From NCBI GenBank assembly GCA_039602395.1, contig JBCNJP010000024.1, forward strand, positions 2,989,731 to 3,053,730: a DNA stretch of 64,000 bases, read 5' to 3'. This document shows positions 10,521 through 23,451 of this stretch, piece by piece. The number at the start of each line of letters is the position of its first letter. Positions within the stretch are counted from its first letter, which is position 1. The notes beneath the pieces are model-generated. The model searched no databases. It was not told the DNA's origin and saw only the letters and a program-made list of their open reading frames with translations. Made by a program: the position numbers and the translations under genes. Source of the stretch: Deinandra increscens subsp. villosa. Its lineage: Eukaryota > Streptophyta > Magnoliopsida > Asterales > Asteraceae.

Positions 10521-10811
10521 ATCGCTGAGGAGTATCCACTGGAGGTTGGCATGGCACTGAAGTTACTTATTTTAAATTGAACTTAAATTTGGGGAATCGA
10601 ATAACAATTTATGTTTTGTAATTAAAGCACGTGGTTAGTGCTAAGATACTCATATTTTATTTCCGCTGCGAACTTTTAAACTGTTTTATTATGAATGTTT
10701 GGACTTCACTCTGATTCGTTTAGTATTTGTAACTAATGGTTGTGGTCCTGGTTTGCTCGCACCCCTTAACGGTATAAACTCCATTAGTGGTTAATTGGGG
10801 GTGTGACAGAT

Positions 10812-10824
10812 TGGTATCAGAGCC
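10812..10824 (+). other. Primer-binding site of G1
   Basis: TGGTATCAGAGCC, complementary to initiator tRNA-Met, lies three bases after the LTR end (10808). It defines the plus-strand orientation. Confidence 0.9.
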
Positions 10825-11361
10825 ATAAGTTGCAGAGAACTGGAATCAATTTTGAAAACGATTTGGAAACTGCAACTTGAAACCTTAGTTACAAACGGAC
10901 AAACAAATTCCCAAAAATCAAATTTTTACGTGCCAACCTGGGATACTCGCTCTGCTGTGTAAGTAAATACTTCATATGTATATATATATATAAATATATA
11001 TATAGATCGTGTCTAAGTAGTCTAACGGGAAAAAAAAAACCTTAGGGAAAATTTTCACACACGAAAACGAAATGCGAACGCTAATACGCACACTATTCCG
11101 GGGGAAAGCGACAACGAAACGACGCTACACGCTACGTCCTGATTTCTACTACGATGACTATGCCGACGGTGACTTTTATGGGAAAGCCGACTTTCGACGA
11201 TAGCTACTTACGACTTACGACGTTCTTCGACGACGCCACAATTTTGCACGAAAATTTTTGGACTAATAGTGGGATAACGGGAAATGGTTAATATACATAT
11301 TATGGGATATGTATAGAATATAACTGTGACTGAACACTGGCTACTTTAACTGTCCAGCAAA

Positions 11362-12827
11362 ATGTCTGGAAGAGGACACGGAAGGAGCAACATTAGCATG
11401 ACGCATGCACAACTGCAAGCTATGATTAACGAGCACGTGCAAGCCGCAGTGGCAGCCGTCCAAGCTGCATACGCCGCGCAGGGTAATTACTATGCCGGTT
11501 AAGGCACGAAGCGAATTATATTTTGACTTGTTTAAACTTAAAACCCGAACTATTTATGCATCAGGAAACCACCATCACTGCACGTTTAAGTCCTTCATGG
11601 ACTGCAAGCCGATAACGTTTTCCGGCGAAGAAGGAGCGGTAGGACTCCTCAGGTGGATCGAGAAGTCTGAGAAAGTCTTCTCTATGTGCAACTGCCCTGC
11701 TGAGAACAAAGTGAAATTTGCGACTGGTACTTTCGAGGGAGCTGCTCTCTCCTGGTGGAACGCCGAAATCCAGATGATTGGGGTAAATGCGGCTAATGAC
11801 ATGGAATGGGAAGCGTTTAAAGAACTGATTATGGAGGAGTATTGCCCCCGGGACCAAGTCAAGAAGCTGGAGGGAGAATTTTTGAACTCCAAGATGTCTG
11901 GATCTGAGGTTGAAGAGTACACTGCGCGTTACCACGAGTACGCGGTGCTATGTCCGACAATGGTTAATGCCGAATTTAAGCGCATTGAGCGTTATCTGGA
12001 GGGTCTCGCACCCCAAATCAAGAGCTTGGTGACCGCAAGCAACCCAACAACCGTGCAGCAAGCCATCCGTCTGGCTCATAAGTTAACCGATCAGGAAATC
12101 GAGAGGGGTACTCTACCCGCAAAGAACACTGTGAAGACTGCCTTAAGTGGCAAGCGTAAGGCTGAAGAAGAAGCTCCAGCAACATCTGTGAACAATCAAT
12201 CTGTTGGAAATCAATCTGGGGGATCCTCTAACTCCCAATATCAGAACAAGCGATCTGACAACACAAGGTCCAATTTCAACAGTGGCAGCAACAGTGGAAG
12301 TAACAATCGCCAAGGCGGGAATGGAAACTACAAGGGTAAAGCTCCGTTTTGTAACAAGTGCGGGAAACACCATAATGGTATGTGTAGCAAAGGCCTGGAG
12401 TGTGGAAGATGTGGGAAACTGGGGCATGAAGCCAACAACTGCTGGACCAACCTACAAAAGTTAAATAACAACGGTCAGAACCAAGGGGGAAATAACAATA
12501 ACAGGGGAAACGAAAACAACCGTAACGGGCAAGGAAACAATCAGAACAACAACAATGGTGGAGCCGGTGGCTGTTATGAATGTGATGCTCAAGGCCACAT
12601 GAGGAAAGATTGCCCGCAATTGCGCAGGCAAGGGAATGGCAACAATGGTAATGGTGGGAACCCGGGCAACGGAAATGGTAATGGTGGGAACGGAAATGGT
12701 GGGAATGGTAGAGGACGTGCCTTCGTTATGGGTCAAGGTGAAGCTCGCAACGATGCCAACGTGATTAACGGTAAATTCATACTGAATGGTTTCTTTGCAA
12801 CTGTATTGTTTGATTCTGGTGCTGAAA
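11362..12827 (+). pseudogene. gag: G1 gag: matrix/capsid, nucleocapsid and start of protease
   Basis: Exon 1 (ATG 11362 to 11497, 136 nt) begins MSGRGHGRSNISMT. Its frame hits TAA at 11500-11502 if read through. Exon 2 (from 11565) carries the capsid region (TFKSFMDCKP..., RWIEKSEKVFSMCNC), then two CCHC-type zinc knuckles (one from CNKCGKHHNG, the other CYECDAQGHMRKDC) and an Asn/Gly-rich linker, and reaches the protease active site (LFDSGAE). There G2 interrupts the codon series at 12827. Gag packages element RNA. The reading frame resumes in phase at 23457. Confidence 0.9.
11498..11564 (+). other. Predicted 67-bp intron in G1 gag
   Basis: Starts GTTAAGGC and ends TTTATGCATCAG. It is AT-rich and contains an in-frame stop for exon 1. 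Removing it joins the exon 1 frame (45 codons plus one base) in phase with exon 2. The equivalent gaps in G2 (65 bp) and G3 (66 bp) differ in length, yet splicing would restore phase in all three. Internal initiation or frameshifting are alternatives but would not tolerate all three lengths equally. Confidence 0.55.
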
Positions 12828-15417
12828 TGTCACACCCCCAAATAACCACCAACGGAGTTTATACCGTTAAGGGGTGCGGCTAGACCAGGATCCACAACCA
12901 TTAGTTACAAATACTAAATGAATCAGAGTTAGTTCAAAAATCAGTTATAAAGTAAAGTCTCAAATACAAACGCAGCGGAATAAATATTGTCTTAGCACTA
13001 ACCACGTGCTTTACAAATCATTGTATTAACTTCCCAAATAGTTCAGTTAAAATAAAAGTCTTCACGTGCCATGCCAACCCGCTCCGGATACTCCTTAGCG
13101 ATCTGCAAAAGTTTAAACCACGCAAGTGTCAACCTAACGGTTGGTGAGTTCACAGTGGGCTTGTCATGCATTGGCCCGGTCTCATAATCATAATTTGTAT
13201 CGAGGTATACTTACATAGTATTCGTTTGTGAAAAGCAATGCTAAATGTTATGTCTTAGTTTATAAAGGAATAGTCCGTGACCTACGTCATCGGGTATGAA
13301 CTAGTTTTGTAAAGTTAAAGTGCTCAACCGATATCGCGGGTAGCTAATCCGTTGTTCCATGCACTAAGGAAGTTTGCACCAAAGCTGACTATAAATTATT
13401 GTAGTGGCCGTGCCATCTAGTACTGCGGACCTACGTCATCGCGGTTTTGCCTCCCCCGTGTCCTCTCGGGATCACGGTCAAATAGGCTGATATTGTACCT
13501 CCGTGCACTCCCCGTGCCACGGGGCGGAGTTTGTCAAACTCCAGTAGATCTACCCAACATCCCCTCGCTTTACAATTAATGGTACAATTTAGTTGAGGAC
13601 TTTTAAGTTTTCAAGGCATCCTTAGAAATCATGTGATATCATGTGGTTTAGACTTTAACCTACACTAGCCATATTAAAACAGTTTACCGGATTCTCATGA
13701 ATCTCAAAAATGTTTTTAGTTTCGTTTTAGAAGTCGTTGTTTTGGTAATTCGCAAGTGCTTCCCATAAAGCACTTCAAGTTCATCAAGTGGGTGCCGAGC
13801 ACTCCAAGTTTTCAAGTTTATCAGGGAGGTGCCTAGCACTCTCGAGTTTGTCAGCATTGTTTTATCTTCAGTTAATCGGTTTGACCCAAACGGGTTCACG
13901 GTAATCGGGTTAGTGACACTCACCTTTGGTTGCACTGCTACACTTGCTAATAATCCAAGTATTGCTTATCGAAGACCTATGAACACGTTTAGGTCTTAAG
14001 TATTAGTTTCGTGTCTAATCTTTACTTAACGTCACTATGGCCCATAACATAGCACGTTGGAACTATGACTCGACATACCGACACACGACACCGATGGTTG
14101 ATCATAAACAAGGGTTCATATATATATCAGAAATCAAAGCATGTATCATTATGGCATAATCATGTAAGTCATGGCATAACATTCAAGCAAATTGTACGAG
14201 TTTAGATTCTGGTCTCAGTTTCGCTAGCAGTTTCGCTAGTCAGTTTCGCTGTGTGCACGGGCAGCACTTTCGCTAGGCAATACCCGATGACACAGTTTCG
14301 CTAGGCTAGTTTCGCTCGAAACTGTTGGCACAGTTTCGCTAGCCTAGTTTCGCCCGAAACTGGTTTGAACTTTCGTTCAGGGAATTTCGCTCGGTAGATT
14401 CGCTCGAGCTGGTCTGGTTGGTTTACCCGGCGACACTGCAGTTTCGCTGCATAGTGTCGCTAGTTGAAGATATACATAGTTTTGCTGGACAATTTCGCCC
14501 AGAGAACACCACAGTTTCGCTAGTCGCGAAAAACATACGGATCAGCCTAAAAATCAACCTAACAGCTTCCATTTTACATGCAATTCATGGTTTAGCATAC
14601 ATAGGCATTTACCAACATAAATCAGTAAGCTTTAACACCTTAAACATGCATTTTTATCCTCAAATCTCCAAAATACATTTAAAACCCTAAAATGACTAAA
14701 ATAGCATAAATCTTTATCATGGATCAGTTTTACACGTAAAGTTATCAACTTTATGGTAGATCTAGCATTACTAAGCATTCCTACAGAAGATCTAATGATA
14801 TCATGAAGGTTTAAGCATGCTTTATGAAGAAACATATAGAAAACACATAAAAATGGCATAAATGAAGGTTTTGGGACTCACGATTCGATCAGGGAATCGA
14901 ATGGATGTTGTCTTGGGGCTGAGATCTTGGTTTTCTTGATGGTTTTCAGCTGATCAGATTTCCAGAGAAGAATGTGTGTGTTTTTGGTGTAAATGAGGCA
15001 AATAGGAGAACTAGGGTTTATTAAGATTATTTATATCAGGGGCTAGTTTCGCTGGCAGTTTCGCTGGCCCAGCGAAACTGGCTTTGGTCACATTTAACTG
15101 ATTAGTTTAGCTGGCTACCGGGCGACACTACAGTTTCGCCCGGTAGTTTCGCTGGCTGCACAACTTAGGCAATTTTCACATAATCAAGGATTTACAATTT
15201 GTCATGCTATTCATAATATTAAATCATGCATTTAAATCACATTGCACATAATGACAACCATAAATGAACACATAGCACATATGGGCGGGTTCGGTGATCA
15301 ACCAAAGGACGTGGACGTATTCGGCCTAGTTAAGCATTAGTTACTAAGTTAACACTTATGACGTAACTAACGGAGATTGTCTAACGGAAGTAAACCTTGA
15401 AATTCTCGGATGTCACA
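12828..15417 (-). repeat. 3' LTR of G2 (2590 bp)
   Basis: Plus-strand ends TGTCACACCCCC and CTCGGATGTCACA, the reverse complement of the family termini. It lies on the polypurine-tract side of the element and nearly matches 20874-23451. Confidence 0.95.
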
Positions 15418-15569
15418 TCATCCCCTTGTAATTGGAATTTTCGTCCCGAAAATTATTCTTGCGTCGTAGCGTTCGCAGCATCAGCTGTCGTTGGTGCTGG
15501 GGAAAGAAAGCAAAAGTTTTAGGGTCGTCACATCCTCCTCCTGTTACAGGAATTTTGGTCCCCAAAATT
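15418..15569 (-). promoter_or_regulatory. Polypurine tract and two tandem hairpins of G2
   Basis: Next to the LTR is the tract (plus strand TCATCCCCTTG, 15418-15428). Behind it are two palindromes with 8-bp perfect stems and 3-base loops. At 15436-15454 the stem is AATTTTCG/CGAAAATT with loop TCC; at 15551-15569 it is AATTTTGG/CCAAAATT with loop TCC. The stems differ by a paired change. The second hairpin overlaps the pol stop (15568-15570). G1 has the same layout. The polypurine tract primes plus-strand DNA synthesis; a role for the hairpins is inference. Confidence 0.7.
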
Positions 15570-18500
15570 AAATCATACCTTGGGTATCCGTGGACGTTTG
15601 CTCGAACAAGTGAGGATACTTTTTCTTCATCTGATCCTCTCGTTCCCAAGTATATTCTGGTCCACGTTTTGAGTTCCATCGCACCTAGACGATCGGAATC
15701 TTGCTACTTTTGAGGGCTTTCTCCTCGCGTCCCATGATTTCTACCGGTTGCTCAATAAATCTCAAGTGTTCATCAATTTCCAATTCCTCCAAAGGAATTA
15801 TTTCGATGTCTTCAGCCAGACATTTCTTTAGGTTAGAAACGTGAAACACGTTGTGAACTCCATCGAGTTCAGCAGGGAGTTGTAATCGATAGGCCACCGG
15901 GCCTACTTCCCCGATGATTTCAAATGGACCGATATAGCGAGGATTAAGCTTTCCACGCTTCCCGAAGCGTATCACACCTTTCCAGGGAGATACCTTCAAT
16001 AGCACCTTGTCGCCTACCTCGAACTTCAAAGGTTTACGGCGTTTGTCGGCATAGCTCTTTTGTCTGTCACATGCTGCGGCTATCCGCTTTCTGATCTAAA
16101 TAATACGTTCGGTCGTATCATGAATGATTTCCGGTCCGGTGAGTCCCTTCTCACCCGTTTCAGCCCAACATACGGGCGATCTGCATTTTCTGCCATAAAG
16201 AGCTTCAAAAGGTGCAGCACCGATACTTGAATGATAACTGTTGTTGTAGGAGAACTCCACCAACGGAAGATGAGCCTCCCAGTCTTTACCGAAGTCGAGA
16301 ACGCAAGCACGGAGCATGTCTTCCAAAGTCTGAATAGTTCGCTCCGTCTGACCATCGGTCTGCGGGTGATAAGCTGTACTCATATCCAGTCTGGTTCCCA
16401 ATGCTTCTTGCATAGATTGCCATAATCGGGAAGTAAATCGAGGATCTCGATCAGAGATAATAGTCTTAGGCACTCCATGACGTGCCACAATTCGGTCAAT
16501 GTACAGCTTTGTTAACTTATCCATGTTGTCACTTTCTTTCATTGGGATAAAATGTGCAGATTTGGTTAATCGATCAATGATAACCCAAATCGCATCCGGT
16601 CGATTCGATCGATGAGGTAATCCCGTTACAAAATCCATTGAGATATCCTCCCATTTCCATTCTGGATCTTTGGTTGCTGTAACAGCCCAGAAGGCTTTTG
16701 GTATTCAATTTTGACCCTTGAGCATGTTAAACACTTAGCCACATATCGCGCGATGTCGGCTTTCATGTTCGGCCACCAATACAAACCCTTCAAATCTTGG
16801 TACATTTTATCCGATCCAGGGTGCACCGAATACCTTGACTTGTGAGCCTCGTCCATCACGAGCTCACGAAGATTTCCAAGTAAAGGAACCCAAATTCTGT
16901 CATTGTAATACCTGAGTCCGTCGGACTTAATTTCAGAGTTACCATCTACCCCTCGCAGTGCTTCAGCTGCGAAGTTTTCTTCCTTTAAAGCTTCTTGTTG
17001 GGCATTGCGGATCCGTTCCGGCAATCCCGTGGGGATGGTAAGTTGCAGCGCTCGCACTCGTCGAGGCTTCTCATACTCCTTCCGACTTAAGGCATCAGCC
17101 ACAACATTGGCTTTTCCCGGGTGATACTTAATCGCTAAGTCATAATCATTCAATAGCTCGACCCACCGTCGTTGTCGCATGTTAAGATCCTTCTGATTAA
17201 AGATGTGCTGTAAGCTTTTGTGATCGGTAAATATTGTGCACTTTGTTCCGTAGAGGTAATGTCTCCAAATCTTAAGTGCATGAACAACGGCTCCCAATTC
17301 CAAATCGTGCGTTGTATAATTTTTCTCAGTATCCTTTAGTTGCCTGGACCCATAGGCAATCACTTTATCCCGTTGCATCAACACACAACCGAGTCCTTGG
17401 ATAGATGCATCACAGTAGACTACAAAGTCGTCAATCCCATCGGGTAACGCGAGAATTAGAGCTGAACACAACATGTCTTTAAGCGTTTGAAACGCGCGTT
17501 CTTCTTTTTCACCCCATCTGTAATGCACTCCTTTGTGCGTTAAAGCTGTTAAGGGTTGAGCCAACTGCGAGAAACCCTTGATGAATCTTCGATAGTATCC
17601 GGCAAGTCCCAAAAATTGTCGGATTTCGGTCGGTGCTCTTGGGGTAGGCCAATTCTTGATAGCTTCCACTTTTGCTGGGTCGACATGAATTCCATTCTGA
17701 TCGACAATGTGTCCAAGGAACTGGACGTCACGAATCCAAAAATCGCACTTTGAAAACTTAGCATAAAGCTGTTCCTTGCGGAGCAATTCCAAGATAAGTC
17801 GTAGGTGCTCCTCGTGTTCTTCTTTCGTCTTGGAGTAGATCAAAATATCATCGATGAAAACTATCACAAACTTATCGAGGTACGGCTTGCACACTCGATT
17901 CATCAGATCCATAAATACGGCAGGCGCATTAGTTAGCCCAAACGGCATAACTAGAAATTCGTAGTGTCCATACCGAGTTCTAAAAGCAGTCTTGGGGACA
18001 TCCTCATCTCGAACGCGAAGCTGGTGATATCCAGACCGTAGATCAATCTTTGAGAAGTAACTTGAACCTTGTAGCTGATCGAAGAGATCGTCGATTCGAG
18101 GAAGTGGATACCGATTCTTGATTGTAACCTTGTTAAGCTCTCGGTAGTCGATACACATTCGGAACATTCCATCCTTCTTCTTAACAAACAATACCGGAGC
18201 TCCCCACGGAGACGAACTGGGACGGACAAATCCTTTGTCGAGTAGTTCTTGAAGTTGTGCGGAGAGTTCGTTGAGTTCACTTACTGCCAAACGGTATGGT
18301 GCGCGTGCAATCGGAGACGCTCCAGGAACTAAGTCGATTCCAAACTCCACTTGTCGAAATGGAGGCAAACCAGGCAGATCTTCAGGAAATACATCTTGGA
18401 AGTCGCGGACTATCGGGTAGTCGTCGATTTTGCGCTCGGGAAGTGTCGAATCGGTGACGTTAGCAAGAATCGCGAAGTGACCTTTACGAAGGCACTTTTG

Positions 18501-20314
18501 AGCTTTGAGAAACGAAATGATACCGGTTACTGTTCCACCTTTCTCACCTTGAACTGTCAGCACTTTTCCGTCCTTGAGTGGAATACGAACCACTTTTTCT
18601 TTACATAAGATTTCAGCTCGATTCTCAGATAACCAATCCATTCCTACTATAACATCAAAACTACCAATCGGGAAAGGCATAAGGTTGATTCCTAATGTAT
18701 GGCCAGCTAGTTCTATCTTACAGTCCTTAACTATCTGAGTCGTATCATGAAGTTTACCATTAGCTACCTCTACCACATATTTAGCGTCTAAGGCAATCGG
18801 TTTAGCATTAATCAACTTAGCAAATTTAGTGGAAATAAAGCTTCCTTCAGCACCAGAATCAAACAATACAGTAGCAAAGAAACCATTAAGGATGAATTTA
18901 CCGTTAATCACGTTGGCATCATTGCGAGCTTCACCCTGACCCATGACGAAAGCTCGACCTCTACCATTTCCACCATTGCCGTTATTACCATTTCCGTTGC
19001 CATTCCCATTACCATTACCTCCGCCATTACCATTCCCACCGTTGTTTCCTTGATTTCCATTACCCTGTCTTCTCAGCTGTGGGCAGTCTCTTTTAATGTG
19101 ACCTTGAGCACCACACTCAAAGCAGCCACGGGCTCCCCCATTGTTGTTGTTCTGGTTCTGACCGTTGTTGTTCCCATTGCCCCGATTGTTCCCATAGTTG
19201 TTGTTTCCATGATTGTTGTTGTTCCTCCTGGGGCGGTTTTGTTGCTCGGGCAAAATTGCCCAACAGTCTTTTGCTTCGTGGCTTCCCTTGCCACACCTTT
19301 CGCAGCTCAAATTCTTCCTACAAATACCAGCATGATGCTTCCCATACTTGTTGCACAAAGGCAGGTTACCTTTGTAGTTGCCTTGACCATTGCCACCCTG
19401 GCGGTTGTTACCACTGTTGTTTCCAGACCTCTTGCTTTGACTTTGGGAGTTGAAAGACCTCCCAGTGCTGTTTCCAACACTCTGATTATTCAGTGAGTTC
19501 TCAGGAGCTTCATCATCAGCTTTTCTCTTGCCACTAAGGGCAGTCTTCTCAGTGGCCTTTGCAGGAAGTGTACCCTTCTCAACCTCCTGATCAGTAAGTT
19601 TGTGAGCCAAACGGATGGCTTGCTGCACGGTTGCGGGGTTGCTGGCGGTCACCAAACTCTTGATTTGAGGCGCGAGGCCTTCCAGATAACGCTCAATGCG
19701 TTTGAACTCAGCATCAACCATTGTGGGGCATAAGACCGCGTACTCATGGTAACGCGCAGTATATTGTTCGATTTCAGACCCAACCATCTTCAGATTCAAG
19801 AATTCGCCCTCTAGCTTCTTCACTTGGTCACGGGGACAGTACTCATCCATGATCAGTTCCTTAAATGCTTCCCATTGCATGTTGTTAGCTGCGTCGATCC
19901 CAATCATCTGAATCTCAGCGTTCCACCAAGAGAGAGCAGCTCCTTCAAAGGTACCAGTAGCAAACTTCACCTTGCTTTCAGCCAGGCAATTACACATGGA
20001 GAAAACCTTCTCGGACTTCTCGATCCACCTGAGGAGTCCTACCGCTCCTTCTTCGCCCGAAAACGTTATCGGCTTGCAGTCCATGAAGGACTTAAACGTG
20101 CAGTGGTGGTTTCCTGATGCATAAATAGTTCGGGTTCAAATTTAAACAGGTCAAATATAATTCGCTTTGTGCCTTAACCGGCATAATAGTTACCCTGTGC
20201 GGCGTATGCAGCTTGGACGGCTGCCACCGCGGCTTGCACATGTTCGTTGATCATGGCTTGCAATTGTGCAGGCGTCATGTTGATGTTGTTCCTTCCGTGT
20301 CCTCTTCCAGACAT
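15568..20314 (-). pseudogene. gag-pol: G2 gag-pol polyprotein, nearly complete but broken
   Basis: Exon 1 is 20314-20179, the gap 20178-20114, exon 2 from 20113. Order: capsid region; zinc knuckles (the first has CNKY instead of CNKC; the second reads CFECGAQGHIKRDC); protease (FDSGAE); reverse transcriptase with YRELNKVTIKNRYPLPRID and the catalytic FIDD; RNase H (YCDASIQGLG, TDHKSLQHI); integrase HHCC region and catalytic core (VIIDRLTKS, SDRDPRFTS, QTERTIQ); GPY/F-like RYIGPFEI; chromodomain-like tail. It is broken by a one-base deletion near 16672 and nonsense codons at 16096-16098 and 15685-15687, so integrase and chromodomain would not be made. Exon 2 alone keeps over 1,100 open codons. 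Confidence 0.92.
20114..20178 (-). other. Predicted 65-bp intron in G2 gag
   Basis: On the minus strand it starts GTTAAGGC at 20178 and ends GCATCAG at 20114, the same borders as in G1 and G3, with two one-base deletions inside relative to G1. Exon 1 (20314-20179) is again 136 nt, so the join stays in phase. Confidence 0.55.
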
Positions 20315-20857
20315 CTTGCTGGACAGTTAAAGTAGCCAATGTTGAGTCACAATTATACTTTATACATATCCCATAATATGTATATTAACCATTTCCCGTT
20401 ATCCCACTATTAGTCCAGAAGATTTTTGCGCAAAATCGAGGCGTCGTCGAGGAACGTCTTATGTCGTAAGTAGCTATCGTCGAAAGTCGGCCTTCCCATA
20501 AAAGTCACCGTCGGCGTAGTCATCGTAGTAGAAATCAGGACGTAGCGTGTAGCATCGTTTCGTTGTCGCTTTCCCCCAGAATAGTGCGCGCAATAGCGTT
20601 CGCGTTTCGTATTCGTGTGTGAAAATTTTCCTAAGGTTTTCCGTTAGACTTCCTAGACACGGTCTATATATATATTTATATCCATATATATATATATATA
20701 CATACGTACTAAGCTTTTACTTACACAGCAGAGCGAGTATCCCAGGTTGGCACGTAAAAATTTGGTTTTGGGAATTTGTTTATTCGTTTGTAACTAAGGT
20801 TTCAAGTTGCAGTTTCCAAATCGTTTTTCAAAATGATTCCAGTTCTCTGCAACTTAT

Positions 20858-20870
20858 GGCTCTGATACCA
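20858..20870 (-). other. Primer-binding site of G2
   Basis: Minus-strand TGGTATCAGAGCC, three bases from the LTR border at 20874. It marks 20874-23451 as the 5' LTR. Confidence 0.9.
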
Positions 20871-20873
20871 ATC

Positions 20874-23451
20874 TGTCACACCCCCAAATAACCACCAACG
20901 GAGTTTATACCGTTAAGGGGTGCGGCTAGACCAGGATCCACAACCATTAGTTACAAATACTAAATGAATCAGAGTTAGTTCAAAAATCAGTTATAAAGTA
21001 AAGTCTCAAATACAAACGCAGCGGAATAAATATTGTCTTAGCACTAACCACGTGCTTTACAAATCATTGTATTACATTCCCAAATAGTTCAATTAAAATA
21101 AAAGTCTTCACGTTCCATGCCAACCCGCTCCGGATACTCCTTAGCGATCTGCAAAAGTTTAAACCACGCAAGTGTCAACCTAACGGTTGGTGAGTTCACA
21201 GTGGGCTTGTCATGCATTGGCCCGGTCTCATAATCATAATTTGTATCGAGGTATACTTACATAGTATTCGTTTGTGAAAAGCAATGCTAAATGTTATGTC
21301 TTAGTTTATAAAGGAATAGTCCGTGACCTACGTCATCAGGTATGAACTAGTTTTGTAAAGTTAAAGTGCTCAACCGATATCGCGGGTAGCTAATCCGTTG
21401 TTCCATGCACTAAGGAAGTTTGCACCAAAGCTGACTATAAATTATTGTAGTGGCCGTGCCATCTAGTACTGCGGACCTACGTCATCGCGGTTTTGCCTCC
21501 CCCGTGTCCTCTCGGGATCACGGTCAAATAGGCTGATATTGTACCTCCGTGCACTCCCCGTGCCACGGGGCGGAGTTTGTCAAACTCCAGTAGATCTACC
21601 CAACATCCCCTCGCTTTACAATTAATGGTACAATTTAGTTGAGGACTTTTAAGTTTTCAAGGCATCCTTAGAAATCATGTGATATCATGTGGTTTAGACT
21701 TTAACCTACACTAGCCATATTAAAACAGTTTACCGGATTCTCATGAATCTCAAAAATGTTTTTAGTTTCGTTTTAGAAGTCGTTGTTTTGGTAATTCGCA
21801 AGTGCTTCCCATAAAGCACTTCAAGTTCATCAAGTGGGTGCCGAGCACTCCAAGTTTTCAAGTTTATCAGGGAGGTGCCTAGCACTCTCGAGTTTGTCAG
21901 CATTGTTTTATCTTCAGTTAATCGGTGTGACCCAAACGGGTTCACGGTAATCGGGTTAGTGACACTCACCTTTGGTTGCACTGCTACACTTGCTAATAAT
22001 CCAAGTATTGCTTATCGAAGACCTATGAACACGTTTAGGTCTTAAGTATTAGTTTCGTGTCTAATCTTTACTTAATGTCACTATGGCCCATAACATAGCA
22101 CGTTGGAACTATGACTCGACATACCGACACACGACACCGATGGTTGATCATAAACAAGGGTTCATATATATATCAGAAATCAAAGCATGTATCATCATGG
22201 CATAATCATGTAAGTCATGGCATAACATTCAAGCAAATTGTACGAGTTTAGATTCTGGTCTCAGTTTCGCTAGTCAGTTTCGCTGTGTGCACGGGCAGCA
22301 CTTTCGCTAGGCATTACCCGATGACACAGTTTCGCTAGGCTAGTTTCGCTCGAAACTGTTGGCACAGTTTCGCTAGCCTAGTTTCGCCCGAAACTGGTTT
22401 GAACTTTCGTTCAGGGAATTTCGCTCGGTAGATTCGCTCGAGCTGGTCTGGTTGGTTTACCCGGCGACACTGCAGTTTCGCTGCATAGTGTCGCTGGTTG
22501 AAGATATACATAGTTTCGCTGGACAATTTCGCCCAGAGAACACCACAGTTTCGCTAGTCGCGAAAAACATACGGATCAGCCTAAAAATCAACCTAACAGC
22601 TTCCATTTTACATGCAATTCATGGTTTAGCATACATAGGCATTTACCAACATAAATCAGTAAGCTTTAACACCTTAAACATGCATTTTTATCCTCAAATC
22701 TCCAAAATACATTTAAAACCCTAAAATGACTAATATAGCATAAATCTTTCTCATGGATCAGTTTTACACGTAAAGTTATCAACTTTATGGTAGATCTAGC
22801 ATTACTAAGCATTCTTACAGAAGATCTAATGATATCATGAAGGTTTAAGCATGCTTTATGAAGAAACATATAGAAAACACATAAAAATGGCATAAAGGAA
22901 GGTTTTGGGACTCACGATTCGATCAGGGAATCGAATGGATGTTGTCTTGGGGCTGAGATCTTGGTTTTCTTGATGGTTTTCAGCTGATCAGATTTCCAGA
23001 GAAGAATGTGTGTGTTTTTGGTGTAAATGAGGCAAATAGGAGAACTAGGGTTTATTAAGATTATTTATATCAGGGGCTAGTTTCGCTGGCAGTTTCGCTG
23101 GCCCAGCGAAACTGGCTTTGGTCACATTTAACTGATTAGTTTAGCTGGCTACCGGGTGACACTACAGTTTCGCCCGGTAGTTTCGCTGGCTGCACAACTT
23201 AGGCAATTTTCACATAATCAAGGATTTACAATTTGTCATGCTATTCATAATATTAAATCATGCATTTAAATCACATTGCACATAATGACAACCATAAATG
23301 AACACATAGCACATATGGGCGGGTTCGGTGATCAACCAAAGGACGTGGACGTATTCGGCCTAGTTAAGCATTAGTTACTAAGTTAACACTTATGACGTAA
23401 CTAACGGAGATTGTCTAACGGAAGTAAACCTTGAAATTCTCGGATGTCACA
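20874..23451 (-). repeat. 5' LTR of G2 (2578 bp)
   Basis: Partner of 12828-15417. It holds a TATAAATA motif (minus strand, 23062-23069) followed by AAACCCTAG and an inverted GCGAAACT array at 22257-22560. Confidence 0.95.
21149..21969 (-). other. Predicted leader intron in the G2 LTR
   Basis: Donor AAAG|GTGAGTGTC at 21969 and acceptor AAACTTTTGCAG ending at 21149 (821 nt), equivalent to the pair in G1. Confidence 0.45.

Larger units (their letters stand above)
8205..10808 (+). repeat. 5' LTR of G1 (2604 bp)
   Basis: Starts TGTGACATCCGAG and ends GGGGGTGTGACA immediately before the primer-binding site. It nearly matches 27364-29978. The 11-bp length difference is explained by one extra TAGCGAAACTG unit in the right copy. 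It contains TATA-like motifs, an AAACCCTAA box, a dense GCGAAACT array and a donor/acceptor pair described separately. Confidence 0.95.
12828..23451 (-). mobile_element. Ty3/gypsy chromovirus G2 nested in G1
   Basis: A 10,624-bp element in inverse orientation relative to G1. LTRs are at 12828-15417 and 20874-23451, with perfect TSD TGAAA at 12823-12827 and 23452-23456. It belongs to the same family as G1 but a different LTR subfamily. LTRs differ at roughly fifteen positions plus one 12-bp indel within the GCGAAACT array, the lowest divergence of the three chromoviruses here. Coding capacity is almost complete but broken by one frameshift and two nonsense codons. Confidence 0.95.

Noticed and set aside
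10392..10580. A 62-codon frame beginning MFCKTITYLYVD that recurs in four LTRs (also 29562, 50994, 58152)
   Set aside because: It recurs because the LTRs are copies of each other. It overlaps the predicted leader acceptor, its C-terminus changes frame between subfamilies, and G2 does not keep it.
19050..19496. A 148-codon plus-strand frame opposite G2 gag
   Set aside because: Antisense shadow of the Asn/Gly-rich nucleocapsid region, where low-complexity codons keep the reverse frame open. Similar shadows lie at 12461-12736, 23401-23835 and 53053-53343.
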